Source of the DNA: Streptomyces zingiberis
GTDB taxonomy: Bacteria > Actinomycetota > Actinomycetes > Streptomycetales > Streptomycetaceae
Reading direction: 5' to 3'
Length of the DNA stretch: 64,000 nt
Assembly: GCF_012034935.1 (NCBI RefSeq)
Contig: NZ_JAATEN010000028.1
Coordinates: forward strand, 1 to 64,000
Shown here: positions 24,923-33,320 of the stretch, piece by piece
Numbering within the stretch: position 1 is the first letter of the stretch
Layout: the number at the start of each line of letters is the position of its first letter
The notes under the pieces: model-generated
The model's input: the letters and a program-made list of their open reading frames with translations, nothing else
What the model was told of the DNA's origin: nothing
Databases searched by the model: none
Position numbers and translations under genes: made by a program

Positions 24923-26776
24923 TCAGCCCGGCCGGCCGGCCGGCTCCTTCGGCGCCGCGGGACCGCCGCCCCCGGCGGCGCCGTCCGGCCCCGCGGCCGT
25001 ACCGGCGTTCCCCGGCTCCGCCGACGCCTCGCCCGGGCCCGTCTCACCGTCCGTGCCGCCGGTCACCGCCGCGGATCCGGGCGGCGCCGCCACCGCGGCC
25101 GCGGCCGTCCCGGCGTTCCCCGGCTCCTCCGACGCCTCGCCGGGGCCCTCGCCCCGCAGGGGCACCTCGTGCACGAACCAGGCCGCCACGAAGGCGACCA
25201 CGGCCACGCACGCGGCGATCAGGAAGACGATGTGCGTACCGGCGGAGACGGCGGACTGGTACGCCTCCCGGGCGGCGGCCGGCAGCTCGGCCAGGCTCGC
25301 CGCGTCGAGCTGCGCCGCGCCCTCGGAGAAGGAGGGGGCACCGGGCCCGCCGCGCCCGGCCATGGCATCCTGCACCTGCTGGGTGAAGAGGGCGCCCATG
25401 AGCGCCACCCCGAAGGAGCCGCCGACCGTGCGGAACAGGGTGGTCGTCGAGGAGGCGACACCCATGTCCCGCATCTCGACGCTGTTCTGCGCCACGAGCA
25501 TCGTGATCTGCATGAGGAAGCCGAGCCCGGCGCCCAGGACGGCCATGTAGCAGCCCGAGACGAGCCGGCTGGTGCCGGTGTCCATCGTGGAGAGCAGGAA
25601 CAGCCCGGTGACGATCAGCGCCCCGCCGGCGATGGGGAAGGTCTTGTACCGGCCGGTGCGGGTGGTGGCCCGGCCCGCGAAGAGCGAGACGAGCATCATG
25701 GAGAGCAGCATCGGCAGCAGGAGCAGCCCGGAGTTGGTGGCCGACGCGCCCTGCACGGTCTGCTGGTAGAGCGGCAGGAAGGTCATCGCGCCGAACATGA
25801 CGAAGCCGACCAGGAAGCCGATCAGCGTCATCAGCGAGAAGTTGCGGCTGCGGAAGATGTGCAGCGGCAGCACGGGCTCCGCGACCCGGCGTTCCACCAG
25901 CAGCAGCGCCAGGCCGGCGAGCACGGCGAGGGTGGCCAGGGAGACGATCTCCCGGGAGTCCCAGTCGTACTCGGTCCCGCCCCAGGTGGTGACGAGCACC
26001 ATCGCGGTGATGGCGACGGTGAGCAGCGCGGCGCCCGCGTAGTCGATCCGGGCCTTGGACCGCTTCTTCGGCAGGTGCAGCACCGTGGAGACCATGACCA
26101 GGGCGACCGCGCCCAGCGGCAGGTTGATGTAGAAGCTCCAGCGCCAGCCGAGGGTGTCGGTGAGGGTGCCGCCGACCAGCGGGCCGCCGATCATCGCGAA
26201 CGCCATGACCCCGGCCATCATCCCCTGGTACCGGCCGCGCTCCCGGGGCGGGATCAGATCGCCGATGATCGCCATCACGCCGACCATCAGCCCGCCCGCG
26301 CCCAGCCCCTGCACCCCGCGGAAGCCGATGAGCTGCCCCATGGTCTGCGCGGCACCGGAGAGCACCGAGCCGATCAGGAAGATCACGATGGAGGTGATGA
26401 AGATGCCCTTGCGGCCGTAGAGGTCGCCGAGCTTGCCCCAGATGGGGGTGGAGGCCGCGGTGGCCAGGGTGTAGGCGGTCACCACCCAGGAGAGGTGGTT
26501 GAGCCCGCCCAGCTCGCCGACGATCGTCGGCATCGCGGTGCCGATGATCATGTTGTCGAGCATGGCGAGCAGCATCGCGATCATCAGCGCGAGCAGCACC
26601 ACGCGGACGCTGCGGGCGGGGCGCGCCCCGGTACCCGGCGGCGGGCTCTCCGGGGAGGCGTCCGCCGTGGGGGAGGCGAGGTCTTCCGCCCCGTCGGGCG
26701 GGGCGCCGGGCGGCGTCTTCGTCGTCCGCCCGGATCGCCCGGGGGCGGGCGCGGGCCGGCTGGTGGATCGGGTCAT
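24923..26776 (-). CDS. EmrB/QacA-type MFS multidrug exporter
   Basis: The 617-residue transporter has the 14-helix DHA2 layout, with motif A (GKLGDLYGRKGIF) after helix 2 and motif C-like GGPLVGGTLTDTLGWRWSFYIN in helix 5 and its following loop. It should export hydrophobic drugs using the proton gradient. The N-terminal 55 residues and C-terminal 90 residues are disordered; the C-terminal tail contains a duplicated GEASxEPGNAGTAA unit. ATG 26776 has GGGGGAG 8 nt upstream. A TetR gene diverges 293 bp away, with inverted repeats between, so repression by that regulator is likely. Confidence 0.92.
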   Translation of the reverse strand: MTRSTSRPAPAPGRSGRTTKTPPGAPPDGAEDLASPTADASPESPPPGTGARPARSVRVVLLALMIAMLLAMLDNMIIGTAMPTIVGELGGLNHLSWVVTAYTLATAASTPIWGKLGDLYGRKGIFITSIVIFLIGSVLSGAAQTMGQLIGFRGVQGLGAGGLMVGVMAIIGDLIPPRERGRYQGMMAGVMAFAMIGGPLVGGTLTDTLGWRWSFYINLPLGAVALVMVSTVLHLPKKRSKARIDYAGAALLTVAITAMVLVTTWGGTEYDWDSREIVSLATLAVLAGLALLLVERRVAEPVLPLHIFRSRNFSLMTLIGFLVGFVMFGAMTFLPLYQQTVQGASATNSGLLLLPMLLSMMLVSLFAGRATTRTGRYKTFPIAGGALIVTGLFLLSTMDTGTSRLVSGCYMAVLGAGLGFLMQITMLVAQNSVEMRDMGVASSTTTLFRTVGGSFGVALMGALFTQQVQDAMAGRGGPGAPSFSEGAAQLDAASLAELPAAAREAYQSAVSAGTHIVFLIAACVAVVAFVAAWFVHEVPLRGEGPGEASEEPGNAGTAAAAVAAPPGSAAVTGGTDGETGPGEASAEPGNAGTAAGPDGAAGGGGPAAPKEPAGRPG

Positions 26777-26897
26777 GGGCGTAACTCCCCCGCAGGGCAT
26801 CGGTTCCGGTGGCGCGCGGCCGGTACGGCTGCGGACCTCGGGGGCCCCACCCCTCGCGGGTGTGCGAAAAGACCCCCGGCCGACTTACCTGCCGCCC

Positions 26898-26949
26898 GGC
26901 TAGCGCAGTATGGTGGGAAGCTAGCCCGCCAACTTGCCGGGCGTCAAGT
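26898..26949. promoter_or_regulatory. Putative TetR operators in MFS/TetR divergent promoter
   Basis: GGCTAGC (26898-26904) and GCTAGCC (26920-26926) form an inverted repeat. ACTTG (26932) and CAAGT (26945-26949) form another. The lower GC of the block stands out from its surroundings. Confidence 0.6.
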
Positions 26950-27069
26950 AAATTCGGGGTCATGGCCCGGCCGCCCGGGGGCGGAGCCGCGCGCCCGGCG
27001 CGGGCACCGCCGGCCTCCGGCGCGCCCGCCCGGCCGGGGCACGCACGACAGGGGAGCAGGGGAGCCACC

Positions 27070-27660
27070 GTGGCCACACCGCACACGCGCCGGGGCGACA
27101 CGCGCCGCCGTATCCAGGACGCCGCGCTCTCCCTCTTCGTCCAGCAGGGCTACGAGAAGACCTCACTCCGGGAGATCGCCGAGCAGCTGGACGTCACCAA
27201 GGCCGCGCTGTACTACCACTTCCGCACCAAGGAGGACATTCTCGTCTCCGTCTTCCAGGATCTGGCGCGGCCCCTGGACGACCTCATCGCCTGGGGACGG
27301 GAGCAGCCCCCGACCCTGGAGACCAGGCGGGAGCTGCTGCGCCGCTACAGCGCCGCCCTCGACGAGGCCTCCCCGGTCTTCCGTTTCGTCCAGGAGAACC
27401 AGGCGGCGGTGCGGGACCTGAGCGTCGGCGAGACCTTCAAGAAGCGGATGTTCGCCCTCTTCGAGCTGATCCGGGAGGAGGACGCGCCGCTGTCCGGGCA
27501 GGTACGGGCGATCAGCGCGCTCTTCACCATCCACGCGGGCACCTTCGCCCTGCGCGACATCGAGGGCGACCCCGAGGAGAAGCGTGCCGCCATCCTCGAG
27601 GTCGCCCTCGATCTGATCACCGCGGCCGACGGCGGCGGCACGGCCGGGCGGCCCGGCTGA
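27070..27660 (+). CDS. TetR-family regulator, likely of the divergent exporter
   Basis: The 196-residue regulator has the TetR helix-turn-helix LREIAEQLDVTKAALYYHFR at residues about 32-51 and a helical ligand-binding C-terminal domain. GTG 27070 is preceded by GGGGAG about 6 nt away; the upstream part of the frame is compositionally unlike protein. Its position divergent from an EmrB/QacA-type exporter suggests it represses that gene and itself and is released by an exported compound. Confidence 0.92.
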   Translation: MATPHTRRGDTRRRIQDAALSLFVQQGYEKTSLREIAEQLDVTKAALYYHFRTKEDILVSVFQDLARPLDDLIAWGREQPPTLETRRELLRRYSAALDEASPVFRFVQENQAAVRDLSVGETFKKRMFALFELIREEDAPLSGQVRAISALFTIHAGTFALRDIEGDPEEKRAAILEVALDLITAADGGGTAGRPG

Positions 27661-27732
27661 TCGGCCGGGCCGCCCGGTGCTCACCGCCTCAGGTCGCGGA
27701 GGACCCGCGGAGCGGAGGGATACCGCCTTCCG

Positions 27733-28413
27733 TCACAGCTGGACGCCGCGCTGGGCCATGAAGGCCACCGGGTTGACACCGGAACCGTAGTTCGGAGTCG
27801 TCCGGGTCTCGAAGTGCAGGTGCGGACCGGTGGAGTTACCGGTGGAGCCGACCTTGCCTATCTCCTGCCCGGTCTTCACCTGGGTGCCGGCCGGGACGGT
27901 GATCTTCGAGAGGTGGCCGTACTGGGTGAAGACGCCGTCGCCGTGCTTCACCACGATGTTGTTGCCGTAGGACCCACCCCAGCCGGCCTGGACCACGGTG
28001 CCGCCGTGCGCGCTCTTCACCGAGGTGCCGGTGGGCGCGGCGAAGTCCTGCCCGGAGTGCTTGTGCGACCAGCGGTCACCGCCGAGACCGAAGCCCGGGC
28101 CCTTGGTGTAGCTGTCCACCGGCTTCACCCAGGAAGCAGGGGTGGCAGCGGGCTTCGCGGCGGCCTTCTGCGCCGTGGCCGTCGCGCCGGCGGCCTTCTG
28201 CTGGGCACCCGCCTGGGCCTTCAGCGCGCTGACGCCGGTCGTGGACTCGGCCACCTGGGTCGCCGTGGTCTGGGGCGCGATGTCCGCGCCACCCTGCGTA
28301 CCAAGCGCGACACCGGTCCCGAGCGCGGCGGTGGCTCCGGCACCGGCGGCCATCAGGGCGGCGCGACGGCTCAGGGGAGTCATGCTGGTCAGGAACTGGG
28401 CGTGCTTGAACAT
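27733..28413 (-). CDS. M23-family peptidase, Tat-exported
   Basis: The 226-residue protein has a twin-arginine signal (SRRAAL, residues about 16-21) followed by a hydrophobic Ala/Gly segment, an Ala/Lys/Gln-rich linker and an M23 LytM-type domain. The zinc ligands are visible in HSGQD and PHLHFE, with a further GHL motif. It should cleave peptidoglycan cross-bridges outside the cell. ATG 28413 has the strong site AGGAGG 9 nt upstream, but this is embedded in a small hairpin. It is convergent with the TetR gene (72 bp). Confidence 0.92.
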   Translation of the reverse strand: MFKHAQFLTSMTPLSRRAALMAAGAGATAALGTGVALGTQGGADIAPQTTATQVAESTTGVSALKAQAGAQQKAAGATATAQKAAAKPAATPASWVKPVDSYTKGPGFGLGGDRWSHKHSGQDFAAPTGTSVKSAHGGTVVQAGWGGSYGNNIVVKHGDGVFTQYGHLSKITVPAGTQVKTGQEIGKVGSTGNSTGPHLHFETRTTPNYGSGVNPVAFMAQRGVQL

Positions 28414-28540
28414 AAGGAGTTACCTCCTGAGTGGGGGGAGTGCGCGTTTCGCGGCAGATGTCCGCTTGCGCCCTACCTTGGTAACCCAGACCGGGGAGGG
28501 GGTTCAAGACCCCCCTCTACTAGGTCAGATAGGAACAAAT
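28414..28540 (-). promoter_or_regulatory. Structured leader of the M23 peptidase gene
   Basis: The ribosome-binding site lies in AGGAG-GTAA-CTCCT (28415-28428), a 5-bp stem that would mask it. The GGTAAC of this element is also complementary to GTTACC about 60 nt upstream (in GGGTTACCAAGGTAGG). Further upstream GAGGGGG and CCCCCTC form a third possible stem around TCTTGAA. Alternative pairing of the ribosome-binding site suggests leader control; no known riboswitch class is recognised. Confidence 0.5.
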
Positions 28541-29027
28541 CCCCCACGCGCCGACCTGGCGATCACCTCGCCACCGGCACCGGACCCGGGCCCGGGACGC
28601 CCTCACGGGGGCACGGATCGCGACCGCTCCCCCGCCCATGGGGTGGGCAAACCGCCCCATCCCGTCACGCCGCGGTGACTCCGCGTACGGACCCCCTCCG
28701 GATCCGGGCGGAACCGGCCCGTCCCCGCTCCTATCGGCGCTCGTACGTGATGCGCGCCACGTGGGACACGTCACCGGTAACAGGGGCGGAAGGGCGGTGC
28801 GGGGCTCCTCCCGAGCGGGTGCGGGGCTCCTCCCGAGGGGGTGCGGGGCTCCCCCTCCGGCCGGCTGCCCGGCCGTCTCGCGTACCGGCACCGGAGGGTG
28901 CCGGGGAACGGCGGGCCGCCGCTCAGCCGGGGGAGGTCCGGACCGCCCGGGCGGCGTCCGGCCGCGGGGCGCGGCCGGACAACCGGTCCCCGGGGGCCCG
29001 CGGGGGACGGCGGGCGCGCCGGTCCGG
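28541..29027. other. Gene-free spacer
   Basis: About 490 bp between the M23 leader and the LuxR-type regulator. It contains the 22-bp repeat at 28798-28857 and otherwise nothing I can support. Confidence 0.45.
28798..28857. repeat. 22-bp tandem repeat
   Basis: Two near-perfect copies and a partial third of a 22-bp unit beginning TGCGGGGCTCCTCCCGAG, at 28798, 28820 and 28842. Confidence 0.8.
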
Positions 29028-29747
29028 TCACTCCGGGGGGAGGGCCCCCGCCTCCTGCACGAGCAGGGCCACCTGCACCCGGTTGTTGAGGTCCAGCTTG
29101 GCGAGGATCGCCGACACGTGGGTCTTGACCGTGGTCAGGCCGAGGTGGTGCCGCGCGGCGATCTCCGCGTTGGTGCGCCCGGCGCCGATCTCGGCCGCGA
29201 CCGTCCGCTCCCGGTCGGCGAGCACACCGAGACGGCGCCGGGCGGCGTCCCGCCGCGTGTCCTGGCCCGCCTCCGCGACCCGCGCGATGAGGCGGCGCGT
29301 CACCTCGGGCGAGAGCACCGGGCGCCCCCGCGCCGCGTGCCGGATCGCCAGGACGAGCTCGTCCGGCGGGGTGTCCTTGAGGAGGAACCCCGCCGCACCG
29401 GCCCTGAGGGCACGGAGCACGTGGGCGTCGGCGTCGAAGGTGGTGAGCACCATGACCTGCGGGGCGGACGGCCGGGCGCGCAGGGTCTCCGTGGCGGTGA
29501 GCCCGTCGGTGCCGGGCATCCGGATGTCCATCAGCACCACGTCGGGCCGGTGGCGCCGGGCCAGCTCCACCGCCTCCGCGCCATCGCCGGCCTCGGCCAC
29601 CACCCGCAGGTCAGGCGCTCCGCCCAGCATCATCCTCAGCCCGAACCGGACCACGGGGTCGTCGTCGGCCACCAGCACGTCGATGACCGGCCGGGCGCCG
29701 CCCGCGTCACCGTCGGGCGCCTCACCGGCGGGCAGGGGAGGGATCAC
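29028..29747 (-). CDS. LuxR/NarL-type response regulator
   Basis: The 239-residue regulator has an N-terminal extension of about 20 residues, a receiver domain (ADDDP acidic pair, phospho-acceptor in VVLMDIRMPG, lysine in LLKDTPP) and a C-terminal LuxR helix-turn-helix (NAEIAARHHLGLTTVKTHV). The GTG start at 29747 overlaps the stop of the kinase gene (GTGA, 29744-29747), so kinase and regulator are coupled and form one two-component system. Targets are unknown. Confidence 0.93.
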   Translation of the reverse strand: MIPPLPAGEAPDGDAGGARPVIDVLVADDDPVVRFGLRMMLGGAPDLRVVAEAGDGAEAVELARRHRPDVVLMDIRMPGTDGLTATETLRARPSAPQVMVLTTFDADAHVLRALRAGAAGFLLKDTPPDELVLAIRHAARGRPVLSPEVTRRLIARVAEAGQDTRRDAARRRLGVLADRERTVAAEIGAGRTNAEIAARHHLGLTTVKTHVSAILAKLDLNNRVQVALLVQEAGALPPE

Positions 29748-30946
29748 GACGGCCAGGGTAGCCGGAGCCGGACCCGCCAGCCGCCCGCGTCCGTCGGCCC
29801 GTGGTCGAGCCGCCCGGCCACCAGCCGGGCGCGCTCCCCCAGCCCGCGCAGCCCGACCGCCGAACCGCCGGGGTGCGGGGGCGGGCCCGCCGGCGCCGCG
29901 TTCACCACCTCGGCGCTCACGTGGTCCCCGGGCCGGCCGGTGATCCGCACCACCACCGGCGCGCCCGCGGCGTGCTTGCGCACATTGGTCAGCCCCTCCT
30001 GCACGAGGCGGTGGAGCGTGTGGCCCTGCGTCCCCGGGAGACTCCGCTCCCCGGTCGTCACCCCGGCCTCGTCCCGCAGCTCGACCGGCGTGCCCGCCCG
30101 GCGGGCCTCGTCGATCAGCTCCAGGATGTCCCCGGCCCCCGGCAGCGGCAGCTCGCCCACCGGGGCCCGGAGCACCCCGATCACCTCACGGAGGTCCTGG
30201 AGGGCCCGGTGCGCGTTCTCCCGGACCACCTCGGCCGCCCGCGCCCGGTCCTCGGCCGGCGCGCCCTGGGAGAAGGCGAGAGCGCCCGCATGGACGCTGA
30301 GCAGCGAGAGCCGGTGTCCGAGGACGTCGTGCATCTCCCGCGCCAGGGCGTCCCGTGCCTCCCGCTCGGCGCGCTCGGCCCGGAGCCGCGCCTCGGCCTC
30401 GGCCGCCAGCGCCCGCTCCCGCAAGGAGGCGACCAGGGCCCGGCGGTTGCGCACGGACATCCCCCACGCCACGGTGGCGAGGTGCCCCAGCCCGATGATG
30501 ACGAACACCGTGAGCTGCGGGGCCGCGTCCTCGGGCCACCGCAGCTGGTACACGCCGAGCGCCGCGAGGCTGATTCCGCACACGGCGGCCGTCGCCCTGG
30601 CCGGGCGGTGCACCGCGACGGTGAACAGGGCGACGACCGCGGCCGGGGCGGCCGTCTCCGAGAACGAACTGGCCACGGCCAGGGCGACGCCGATCACGAC
30701 CGGGAACCGCCGCCGCCACCCCAGCGCGAGGAGGCCGAGCGCCCCCGTGACCCAATCCGCGTACAGGGCCCAGGCGGACACCGGCACCGGGCCCTTCACC
30801 TGGTCCACCACCGTGATCAGCGCCACGACGGCGGCCACCGCGATCAGGGCGGCGTCGGCCACCCGGCCACGCACCACCTCCCGGGGTGTCCGCACCACGG
30901 TTCCCACCCCTCCGCTCACCGGTCCGTGCCTTGATGTGTGTCCCAT
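29744..30946 (-). CDS. HisKA_3-type sensor histidine kinase
   Basis: The 400-residue kinase has four to six transmembrane helices in residues about 30-170, a coiled linker, the dimerisation/phospho-acceptor motif LAREMHDVLGHRLSLLSVHA and an HATPase domain (VQEGLTNVRKHA, GLRGLGER). There is little extracytoplasmic sequence, so sensing is probably within the membrane. ATG 30946 is the most likely start; the frame opens further upstream in low-complexity sequence. Its partner is the overlapping LuxR-type regulator. Confidence 0.9.
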   Translation of the reverse strand: MGHTSRHGPVSGGVGTVVRTPREVVRGRVADAALIAVAAVVALITVVDQVKGPVPVSAWALYADWVTGALGLLALGWRRRFPVVIGVALAVASSFSETAAPAAVVALFTVAVHRPARATAAVCGISLAALGVYQLRWPEDAAPQLTVFVIIGLGHLATVAWGMSVRNRRALVASLRERALAAEAEARLRAERAEREARDALAREMHDVLGHRLSLLSVHAGALAFSQGAPAEDRARAAEVVRENAHRALQDLREVIGVLRAPVGELPLPGAGDILELIDEARRAGTPVELRDEAGVTTGERSLPGTQGHTLHRLVQEGLTNVRKHAAGAPVVVRITGRPGDHVSAEVVNAAPAGPPPHPGGSAVGLRGLGERARLVAGRLDHGPTDAGGWRVRLRLPWPS

Positions 30947-31224
30947 GGTCTCAGCGGCCGATGTTCCCGGTGACCGCTCCTCCCGGTGGCCGCCGTTCCC
31001 CGTGGCCGCGAGCGGTCGGGGAACGTCCGGCAAGGGCTCCGGCGGTCCCGCCGCGCCGGATCGCGGTGGCCGGGGCGAGGACCCCGGCCAGGGCCCGGCC
31101 ACCCCGCCGCTCACGGCCGGTCCCGCCCTGAGCGGGTCCGGCCGTGCGGCCCGGGCCCGTGAACGGGTGAGCCGGGCCCTCCGGGGGAGAGCCCGGCGCC
31201 CGCCGGGGGAGAGCCCGGCGCCCG

Positions 31225-31260
31225 CCGGGGCGGCACGGACCGCGGTCCGTGCCGCCCCGG
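31225..31260. terminator. Perfect 36-bp palindrome after the lipoprotein gene
   Basis: The two 18-bp arms beginning CCGGGGCGGCACGGACCG are perfectly complementary with no loop bases. It starts 6 bp after the stop codon of the minus-strand lipoprotein gene, so it is most likely its terminator. Just to its left a 22-bp unit (GGGGGAGAGCCCGGCGCCCG...) is duplicated at 31183 and 31205. The rest of the 320-bp gap 30947-31266 shows nothing. Confidence 0.8.
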
Positions 31261-31266
31261 GCCCGC

Positions 31267-32877
31267 CTACGCGCCGGGCGGCCGGGTGGTGGCGGGGGGT
31301 GTGTCGTCACAGACGGTGCCGTCGGCCGGCTGCCTGCCGTCGATCAGTACGGCGTCCACGGCCTTGTCGACGCACGGGCCGCTGGTGCGGTAGGAGACGT
31401 GGCCGACGCCCTCACGGGTGAGCAGGACGGCGCCCTCCAGCCGGTCCGCCATGGACTCGGCCCAGTGGTGCGGGGAGACGTTGTCCAGCCGGCCGCCGAC
31501 CACCAGGATCGGCGGGGCGCCGGCGCCGGTGAGCTCCCCGGTGAAACGGTCCTCGTTCGCGACGGGCCACAGCGCGCAGTTGAGCGCGCTGTAGGCGGCC
31601 CGGCTGCCGAGCCGTTCGCCGCGTGCGGTGATCTTCTTCGCCGCGGCCCGGTGCTCGGACAGGTCGTCCAGCTCCGGCCAGTCGACGCACCGGACGCCGT
31701 TGTGCGGCTCCTGGAGGGTGGCGAACGGGGCGCCGAACGGCGCGATCGTGATCAGCGAGGCCACGAAGTGCAGGGCCCTGCCGTCGCCCCGCTCCGCGGC
31801 GAGCAGGCTCGCGGTGAGCGTGGGCCACAGCAGCCGGCTGCCCGCCGCGGCCCGCACCGCCTCCAGGGCCATCGCCCCGTCGAGCGTGCCGCCCGGCGAA
31901 CCGCCCTCCGTCGGCGGCACCTTCAGCGGTTCCGCCTCCAACTCGGCGATCAGCGCGTCGAACGCGGCCTCGGGGTCACCGTCGCCGAAGGCGCACACCT
32001 GCACGCCCTCGGAGCGGCAGGTGTCGAACCAGGCGTCGAGCGTCTCCTCGTTGGACCGGGCGACCTCGTCCAGGAGCCGCAGCGGGTCGTTCTGCCACAG
32101 GCCGGTGTCGACCGGGGCGTCGATCACCATCTGGCGCACGCGGCCGGGGAACAGCGTGGCGTACATGGGGCCCACCACCGTCCCGTAGGAGGCACCGTAG
32201 AAGGTGATCTTCTCCTCGCCGAGCGCGGCACGCACCTGGTCCAGGTCCCGGGCCACGTTGTCGGTGGACAGGCTCGCCAGGAACTCGGGGCTCTGGTGGT
32301 CCAGGCAGCCCTGGGTGAAGGTGCGGGCGTCGGCGAGCAGTTCGCCGAACCGCTTCCCGCCGGGGAGGGCCGGGTCGCGGTCCTCGGCCGCCTGCTCGGC
32401 CCGCTGCTCGTCGGTGAGGCAGCGCACGGCCCCGGACTCGCCGACCCCGCGCGGGTCCACCCCGACGACGTCGAACCGGGCGACGACCTCGGGCGAGTAG
32501 GGGCCCGTGCCCTCGGCGGCGTCGATGGAGGCGACCGTCTCGGTGGCCGGCACCCCCGGGCCGCCGGGGTTGATGAACAGGCTGCCGATACGCCGGTCCG
32601 GATCGGTGGCGCGGTGCCGGGTCACGGCGAGCGGGATCCGCTCACCATCGGGGTCGGTGTACTCCAGCGGCACCTCGACGGTGGCGCAGTCCAGGCCCTT
32701 CCCGCACTCCTCCCACTCGACCGGGTCCGGGGTGGGCGCGGGCGCGGCCGGCACGGCGGCCGCCGCCGCCGTGCCGATTCCGCCGGAGCAGCCGGTCAGG
32801 GCCAGCGCGGCGGCGGCCAGCGCGACGCCGATCCGCGTGGGGGGTGACAGGCGGGTTCGTGGGGGTGAGAGTGCCAT
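31267..32877 (-). CDS. Alpha/beta hydrolase lipoprotein, tripeptidyl aminopeptidase-like
   Basis: The 536-residue protein has a lipoprotein signal (lipobox ALTGC, cysteine at residue 30) and an alpha/beta hydrolase fold with an oxyanion region NPGGPG, the nucleophile elbow GASYGT and a C-terminal TAP-like domain carrying the aspartate (GGRLDNVSP) and histidine (GVGHVSY). It resembles secreted Streptomyces tripeptidyl aminopeptidases of the SlpD/SlpE and Tap group, which release N-terminal tripeptides outside the cell. ATG 32877 follows TAGCGT by 7 nt, so the mRNA is probably leaderless. A strong terminator follows. Confidence 0.92.
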   Translation of the reverse strand: MALSPPRTRLSPPTRIGVALAAAALALTGCSGGIGTAAAAAVPAAPAPTPDPVEWEECGKGLDCATVEVPLEYTDPDGERIPLAVTRHRATDPDRRIGSLFINPGGPGVPATETVASIDAAEGTGPYSPEVVARFDVVGVDPRGVGESGAVRCLTDEQRAEQAAEDRDPALPGGKRFGELLADARTFTQGCLDHQSPEFLASLSTDNVARDLDQVRAALGEEKITFYGASYGTVVGPMYATLFPGRVRQMVIDAPVDTGLWQNDPLRLLDEVARSNEETLDAWFDTCRSEGVQVCAFGDGDPEAAFDALIAELEAEPLKVPPTEGGSPGGTLDGAMALEAVRAAAGSRLLWPTLTASLLAAERGDGRALHFVASLITIAPFGAPFATLQEPHNGVRCVDWPELDDLSEHRAAAKKITARGERLGSRAAYSALNCALWPVANEDRFTGELTGAGAPPILVVGGRLDNVSPHHWAESMADRLEGAVLLTREGVGHVSYRTSGPCVDKAVDAVLIDGRQPADGTVCDDTPPATTRPPGA

Positions 32878-33320
32878 GCCGGCGACGCTAGGCGGGCCGT
32901 CCGGCCGCCGGCATCCGCCGAAGGGTCCGGACCCGCCGACGGAAGGAGGAGTGCGAGCGGTCCCTCCGCCGCCGTGCGTCCGGCCGGACCCGCCGGGCCC
33001 CGGGGAACACCGGACCGGCCCGGAGGACGCGGACCCCGGGGCCGCCGCGAAGCCCGTCGCCGCCCCCGCCCCCGCACGGCCTGGAAGAGGTGCCGGTACC
33101 GCACCTTCCGTCAGGGGCGGCGGCCCGCCGCCCGGGGCGGCGCGACGGCCCGGCCGTTCGGAGAGGGCACGGTGCCACCGGTCCGCGGCCGTCCGTGCGG
33201 TGCCGCGCCACTAGGCTGAGCCCGCCGCAAAGGGCGTCACCGCGGGGGAACATGGGCCCACGAGGTGCCGCGGCGCCCGGAGGCACGCAGGGGACGGACA
33301 CGGAGACCCGGGGGGCTGGG
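32878..33320. other. Divergent spacer before the NACHT gene
   Basis: A candidate -10 for the NACHT gene, TAGGCT, is at 33212-33217, predicting transcription from about 33224. Otherwise the stretch is GC-rich with no gene or strong inverted repeat. Confidence 0.5.
32885..32890 (-). promoter_or_regulatory. -10 hexamer TAGCGT, leaderless layout
   Basis: TAGCGT, 7 nt, then ATG at 32877 on the minus strand. Confidence 0.6.

Noticed and set aside
28414..28560. ydaO-type c-di-AMP riboswitch before the M23 peptidase gene
   Set aside because: Such riboswitches precede cell-wall hydrolase genes in Streptomyces, but the conserved core sequences of the class are not visible here; only generic pairing is seen.
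29744..29770. TACCCT 7 nt before the GTG of the LuxR-type regulator at 29747 as a leaderless promoter
   Set aside because: The hexamer lies inside the end of the kinase coding sequence and the genes overlap by GTGA, so coupling explains the start without a promoter.
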